Part shown: one piece after another, positions 58,701 through 64,000 of the stretch
How positions within the stretch are numbered: the first letter of the stretch is position 1
Layout of the letters: each line of letters starts with the position of its first letter
Source: Ligula intestinalis
Taxonomy: Eukaryota; Platyhelminthes; Cestoda; Diphyllobothriidea; Diphyllobothriidae
DNA: 64,000 nt
Direction: 5' to 3'
Assembly: GCA_036362985.1 (NCBI GenBank)
Contig: JAYGXS010000002.1
Span: 11,291,502 to 11,355,501, forward strand
Notes under the pieces: generated by a model
What the model saw: only the letters and a program-made list of their open reading frames with translations
Databases searched by the model: none
What the model was told of the DNA's origin: nothing
Program-made: the position numbers and the translations under genes

Positions 58701-60940
58701 GCTTGGAATGTTGCCAACTGACGAGATGATGCGATCTTTAGCAGAACTGACTCTACTTACTCATTCTTAGCATCGATTTTATGGCATGCTCAGGAATTTG
58801 AAATCAAAAGTCCATTTACAGTTCCTTGGTATCTGCTGAAAACCTTATCGTACACAACATGCAAACGTGGACCGGTAACTTTTGAAAGCTCCTGCACTTG
58901 TACCCACTGCCTAAGCATGTAATAATGAAACTGCAGGTCATTGGTGTTTCATCCACTCCATGAGACGGATATTTGACACCATATCTTGCGACGGTCGAGA
59001 GATATCACTATATTCACAGTATTTTCGTGTGCGCAGCTGTGAAAGTAATGGGAACCCTTATTCATCAAGGGAATGCATGCAAAAAATGAGTGCGACACAA
59101 TCAAATATGCGAAAAGAACCGAAGTTTTCCGATTATCATGGTTTGCAGGTTAAATCCAAAATAAAAGGACGTCATAAGAAAATTTTCCTTCCCATGAAGG
59201 GAAACGCCGGTAGAAAATCGATGCGCACTGTTTGCATTTGCAACATAAATCTCATAGCAGTGTGGGTCCTTGTGACAGGTTATGATTCAGCAACAACAAA
59301 ACGGCCACATCATCACTCCCATCCTACTCGGGACGTTATCTTAGTTCGTAAGCGCAAGCATGTCCTGCGTACTCTTTTATCTGTTTTTTTTCCTTACATC
59401 TATGAGACAACTGTGCCGCTTCGATAAATTCGACAATAAAATATCGATAGTCATCAAGCTTCCCAAGCAATGATTTCCTGCAAACGTGCAAGAGCGGCGA
59501 ATCGATATGCCTGCTCACTCATCATACATCCCCAGGCATCAAGGTTAAAAGCTTTAGTTGTCATTTACAGTTTCTGCCGACGCAATTTGATGCACATTGT
59601 GGTCAGGATTTTGCAGAGATTTATGCTGTCAGGGAGATGTGCTCGCAGTCAGCATCTATTACATAACAGATTATCTTTCAGTGCCCTTAACTTCAAACTT
59701 ACGATTGAACACAATTATACTGCAATCTTCTGTTCAACAAGAAATAGAGTGCGTGGTTATCTCAGTAATTTATTAAATTGCTAAAACTGGCTTCCCAATT
59801 CTCCTGCGCATATGCATATTAGAGGAGGAAAGCAACCATGAAATTTCAATGCAAAACATTAAAATATTATTAATTAACTTACCAAAATTGAAGTCACAAC
59901 AAAAAGCGGACTTCGATATAACATCCGCCAGTGGACCACTGCAATCAAATGTATGAACGACTAATACGAAAATGTGGACAAAGAGAAAGGGATTTAAAAC
60001 ACCTTAGTTAAACTTTCAAAGTTGGTGCATGCCTTCTATTGATTACTAAGGTGGACATTGCCTTTAAGTCACCTTTTTACCAATAAGAATTCATAATAAA
60101 AGAATAATAGGGAATTTTGGACTGCCAACTCCTGATATATGTAGTAATTTGATAGTCGTATATATTCGTAAATCTGAGTAAATAAGCTGGTCAGATGGAA
60201 TGCAAAGTGAGTCTCAGATTGTGCTTCTTGGTAGACGGCTAACCTCAATTTTCAAATCTTAACGCAAACACGTGAAAAATTAACCGGAGCTATGAGCATA
60301 AGGTTCGAAGGTAGCTCATTAAATAGGCAAATCGCGGTTGTTATGCAATCTGGTGATTCCAATTAAATTTCATGATTGAAATGGGCATTTCCGTATAGGA
60401 TAAAGCGATACTTTTATTTCGATTCAAATTATTTTTATTCACGTCTACAGAATTGCCTTATTTCGTATAAAAACGAACTTCCAATTCACCTCGGATATTC
60501 GTATTTTGTGCGATGCTTGGTTGATCGCTCACGCCAGACATCGTTGTAACCGCCCTTTAATCAATGTATTTGGTAAATGTTTCCACCACCAAACTAAAAC
60601 TTCAATCGTGGTGTGTGGGACGCTATGCAGAACTTGGTGGCTATCTGCTATTGCGGAAAAGTATGAAAGAACTGACAGCAGATATATAAGTCAGACATTT
60701 TATACGAAAAAAGATGTGTGTCCGCGTTTCATAGATGTAAGTTTCCTAATTAAGTTTTTTTTCACGAGCAGCAACTTCGGAAGCAGCTACATAAGACGAT
60801 TCCTCTATATCATTCTCAATGATGATATCTGAATCAGGGCCGAACACGGCACTTAAAATTTAATATAACATTATTTTTTATTATGCCAGTTTACAAGCAG
60901 TAGTACAGGTTTCGTAAGGCACCGCTTGGGCACATTCCAA
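55745..60940. other. Long stretch with no recognisable gene
   Basis: AT-rich sequence without clear internal duplication. Open frames at 57685-58002 (minus), 58960-59427 (plus, 155 codons, basic and Cys-containing), 59470-59784 and 60506-60832 (plus) have no motif or splice logic. The 155-codon frame is the longest here and may deserve a homology search. Confidence 0.4.
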
Positions 60941-61388
60941 CACCTCGAAGAGCAGAAAAAACTAAAACAAACTCCCTACGTTGAAGCCAGTGTTGGTTTT
61001 CTTTCAGGTTTTGTGTTTTGTCAAAGCTGGGCGAGATAGGGAGTGTGTTTCAAGTGAAAAAACCTGACATCAGAGGTATGATACAAACGGAATATATGTA
61101 CAGTTGTAAGCTGAGTTGACTCATCAGCAGGAGAAATAATTCATATCGTTTAAGGACATTAGTTCCAGACGGAGAGGATTGGCACAAGAACACAGTGTTC
61201 GCAGTCTTCCTTCAATGGTTGTCGGCAAAAGTTGCGCGCTATCGGCTGAAGGGTTAGCAGATTGCGGGCTGCTGCTTCAGCAGCATTATCTTCAGCCTGA
61301 AGCCTGGCGGGGTTCACAGTCCACGAACGCCGTCAGAGTGAAAGAGAGATTCCACCGAGTCAGCACCCAAAATTCGGGAAAGTTGACC

Positions 61389-62325
61389 TTAATGTAGAAA
61401 AATAGTTATAGCTCTCTTAAACATTAGGTAGTTTTGCTGGGTTTTGAAACTTTTGGGCAGCTTATTCCACATTGATGTGGCATTTACTGAAAAGAATTGC
61501 CGGTACTTAACTCTGCTTGCCATAGGAAGAAATAAAAATACGTCTCGGTGACTGGCGCGTCGAGAGTGCTCAAGCTACCTTATTGTACTAAGAGGATTAA
61601 ATGTTTGACCATTCAAAAGTTTAAGCAGTAAAAATAGACCCTTCTGCAATCGACGAAGCCACAGGGGTTCCAGCTTTATAAGTTCGCACCTTTGTTGCTA
61701 GGTTAAGTTACGGTGTGCTGTAGTGAAAACTCTTCTAGTGAAGAAGTGCTGCACCGATTCTATTTTCTTCCGTTCACTAGTGCGCAGAAGACTGAATACG
61801 GCCGAGCAGTATTCAAGACTAAGTCTCACGTACATATTATAAGAGGCTAGTTCTAACCTTGATAGTCTTAAAATTTCTAAGGATAAATCCGGTGGTTCAG
61901 CGTGCTTCCGAGACTATCAGGGCACAGTGCTCTGACATTTTGAGACTATTAGAGTAGGATATGCCCAAATCCTTGATAACTCTTGGGAAATTTTGTTCGT
62001 GGCCGTCAATGCTTAATTCCAGTTGATGATCATCACCAACAACCATAACGGAACATTTGTGCCACGAAAGGTTGACGCGACACGTGCAACACCACTGGGC
62101 GAGACCTGAAGATCCTTTTTTATCAGCTCGAGCACGATGTTGCAATCTGCCGGTTTATATCGATAAGTGACTTTTAAATCATCAGCGTACATGAAGGTTC
62201 TACCATACTGAAAAAAATCTGAAACGTCGTTGACAAACAGGCAAAATAGGAGCGGACCCAGCAGATTACCTTGTATAACTCCACTCCTCACATGCGCGGG
62301 ATTGGAGACAAAAAAACCTCGAAAG
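61389..62325 (-). pseudogene. CR1-like LINE, RT to C-terminus, broken
   Basis: Minus strand, in order: RGFFVSNPAHVRSGVIQGNL, LGPLLFCLFVNDVSDFF, FMYADDLKV (catalytic YADD, near 62185), a frameshift near 62100, VNLSWHKCSVMVVGDDHQLE, DLGISYSNSLKMSEHC, YVRLSLEYCSAVFS-like, ELIKLEPLWLRRLQKGLF, KYRQFFSVNATSMWNKLPKS and a stop at 61391-61389. This is the RT domain and C-terminal region of a CR1/L2-like non-LTR element. It is 5' truncated in the RT fingers, exactly where the opposite-strand LINE begins. Confidence 0.85.
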
Positions 62326-62326
62326 G

Positions 62327-62701
62327 GTACAAAGACGCGCAACAAAATTAGTACGAGGCCAACGGAACCTCCCTTTTGAGACCCGATTGGTAAATCTTGA
62401 CTTGTTTCTTCTGGATTACAGGCAGCTACATGGGGACCTAATCCAGGCATTTCGCATGTTGCGTGGTGAGGATTGCTGCCTCTAAACAAATGGCTTCTTT
62501 GAGCGGGCCACCACCTCTAGGCTGCGAGGACACCCCCTCAAATTACATGTGACTGGGGCAAGACTTGACCCAAGAAAATTCTTTTTCTCTAAGAGGGTAA
62601 TCCAGGCATGGAATGCCCTTCCTGTGGATATTGTCATTGCCCCTTCCGTGGATGTTTTTAAGGCAAACCTAGACCGATTTAATGAGTATCGTCGCGATTA
62701 A
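62327..62701 (+). pseudogene. CR1-like LINE C-terminal fragment, opposite orientation
   Basis: Plus strand: VQRRATKLVRGQRNLPFETR, DYRQLHGDLIQAFRMLRGED, one stop, then FFERATTSRLRGHPLKLHV, RKFFFSKRVIQAWNALPVD and FKANLDRFNEYRRD ending at TAA 62699-62701. It is the terminal part of a different CR1-like subfamily; its C-terminus is not the same as the minus-strand copy's. It begins immediately where the minus-strand LINE starts. Confidence 0.85.
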
Positions 62702-63560
62702 GTACTCCAAATCCACTCAGTGAAGTGTTCAGAATCCAAAAATTGAAGTACTCTACATCCAAAACTTGAAATGCTAGAAAAGCTATAAATATATACTAAT
62801 ACTAATTTGTAAGTAGTATTATTATTAGAAATTAACCAACTGAGTTTCAGACATTATCTACCTATGACGTCTCTGCTCACTATGCGATCTGCGCCGATCG
62901 TGTCTGAGGTCGCATCTACCGCACCTATGGTCCTAGGCTAGGTGGCCCTGTCACACCCCTTCTCGTATCAAACGACTGCTGACGACGTGGCGGGTTCCTC
63001 GGTTCTTGGCACAGCAAAGGCGTATCATGGTCACATCTCCTGTCTTCGGGACGTTCTCGTGACTCCAAGGTCTCCTCCTCGTATGGTCCTTCGGATATAG
63101 ATATTACTCGTCATGGACGCCATGGCTGCCATCAACGTTCACAGAAGCATCATGCCCCTATCATTCACATACTTCACCCACGAGCGACAGTTTTTCTCCT
63201 AAAAACGAAAAATGACATTCCATTTTGAATTATGAGCCAGCCTTAGGAGTTTTGCACTGTCTGCTCTTCTTCCGAAGTTACATTGCTGGCTCGTGTAAAC
63301 TGAGTGTGAGTTTATTACTTGAAAAAATGAGCAGTTGTGCGAGCATCCAAATAGGAAGATATTAAGTTCAGAGGCTTGCTACCTATGCCGAAGGAGGCCA
63401 GTTTCAGAAGGAGGAGTCAAATTAAGTCAAATTTATTAAAGGAAATATAGGCAAGCGCCTTTGAACTCCTTCATTGTACATAGGATTTAAGAAATGCATC
63501 GGCATAGCCGAACATTCCAAAGAAGTCGTTGACACAATTTCAGACAACTGCTCATTTTTT
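62702..63560. other. No recognisable gene inside the inverted-repeat core
   Basis: Contains a short inverted pair: AAAAAATGAGCAGTTGT near 63324 and its reverse complement near 63543, about 200 bases apart. Otherwise nothing is identified. Confidence 0.45.
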
Positions 63561-64000
63561 CACGAATTTTGGGTGCTGACTCGTTGGAATCTCTCTTTCA
63601 CTCTGATGGCGTTCGTGGACTTTGAACCCCGCCAGGCTTCATCCTGAAGATAATGCTGCTGAAGCAGCAGCCCGCAGTCTGCTAACCCTTCATCCGATAG
63701 CGCGCAACTTTTGCCGACAACCATTGAAGGAAGACTGAGAACACTGTGTTCTTTTGCCAATCCTCTCCGTCTCGGCTAATGTCCTTAAAAGATATGCAAC
63801 ATTTCTCCTGCTGATGTGTCAACTCAGCTTACAACTGTACATATATTCCGTTTGTATAATACCTTTGACGTCAGGTTTTTTCACTTGAAACAAAAACCTA
63901 TCTCGCCCAGTGTTGACAAAACACAAATCCTGAAAGAAAACCAATACTGGCTGCAACATAGGGAGTTTGTTTTAGGTTTTTTCTGGTCTTCGAGGTTTTC

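Larger units (their letters stand above)
60942..63996. repeat. Long inverted repeat: arms 60942-61376 and 63563-63996 (about 435 bp each)
   Basis: The left arm begins ACCTCGAAGAGCAGAAAAAA and ends CACCCAAAATTCG; the right arm is its reverse complement at roughly 90% identity. The arms include ACAAACGGAATATATGTACA, TTCAATGGTTGTCGGCAAAA and GCTGCTGCTTCAGCAGCATT in the same order outward-in. They enclose about 2.19 kb with two LINE pieces. The right arm reaches almost to the window edge, so the full extent is unknown. Parallel open frames in the two arms are due to duplication and are not evidence of a gene. Confidence 0.85.

Noticed and set aside
58960..59427. A 155-codon open frame as a host gene
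   Set aside because: No domain, no splice borders and no conserved neighbour; left as unsupported, although a homology search would be reasonable.
61179..61397. Two similar 66-72 codon frames in opposite arms of the 61-64 kb inverted repeat as a gene family
   Set aside because: Similarity is explained by the DNA inverted repeat. The codons show no preference for synonymous change that I can judge, and there is no start or splice context.
61389..62701. A single LINE with a 5' inversion from twin priming
   Set aside because: Both the minus-strand and plus-strand pieces have their own C-terminal regions and stop codons, with different sequences, so they are two separate LINE copies.
1..64000. 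CRISPR arrays, bacterial operons, prophage or plasmid features
   Set aside because: No regularly spaced short repeats, no dense collinear open frames and no ribosome-binding sites; the content is eukaryotic.

Overview
The window reads as repeat-rich, intron-bearing animal DNA. There are no bacterial-style operons or Shine-Dalgarno sites. The few real coding pieces are short exons with clean GT/AG borders, and most of the rest is decayed mobile elements and old segmental duplications. The mix of many Penelope-like elements (PLEs), CR1-like and RTE/jockey-like LINE relics, a Tc1/mariner relic and roughly 40% G+C fits a flatworm. A tapeworm with a large genome (diphyllobothriidean type) is my best guess, but this is inference from repeat style and not proof.

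Layout. 0.4-7.3 kb: three diverged tandem copies of a 2-2.5 kb noncoding unit, with later insertions (a hairpin PLE terminus at 3.4 kb, a TA-flanked MITE at 5.6 kb, a foldback at 7.0 kb). 7.9-9.5 kb: single-copy DNA with a 221-codon open frame of unknown function. 9.6-14.1 kb: a two-copy duplication, the second copy carrying a PLE. 14.2-21.8 kb: PLE fragments and a dispersed repeat, including a PLE 5' terminal repeat joined to the N-terminal coding region. 21.9-28 kb: one half of a long duplication (partner at 44.2-46.1 kb), interrupted by a 3.9-kb block that holds minus-strand SEA-domain exon sequence. 28.3-29.9 kb: the best PLE copy, with reverse transcriptase plus GIY-YIG endonuclease. 31.3-37.1 kb: a two-copy duplication around a second-family PLE. 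37.4-39.4 kb: LINE endonuclease relic and dispersed repeat. 40.5-41.3 kb: a five-exon gene for a small secreted protein with one in-frame stop. 42.8-51.2 kb: two more interleaved duplications, a Tc1/mariner relic and paired MITE-like copies. 52.4-52.6 kb: a minus-strand thyroglobulin type-1 exon. 53.3-55.7 kb: PLE fragments and a GC-rich tandem repeat. 56-60.9 kb: nothing recognised. 60.9-64 kb: 435-bp inverted repeats enclosing two head-to-head LINE fragments.

The most interesting system is in the PLE termini. Most copies are bounded by 57-77 bp inverted repeats, and these repeats fold as type-I hammerhead ribozymes. Stem I lies flush against a CUGANGA core, and stem III ends in a NUH cleavage triplet. 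One locus shows the ribozyme directly upstream of the element's 5' coding body, as expected if self-cleavage at a tandem junction defines the RNA 5' end. Host coding content is small: a possible minus-strand secreted or surface protein with Tg1 and SEA exons in compatible phases, the five-exon secretory gene, and one uncharacterised open frame.
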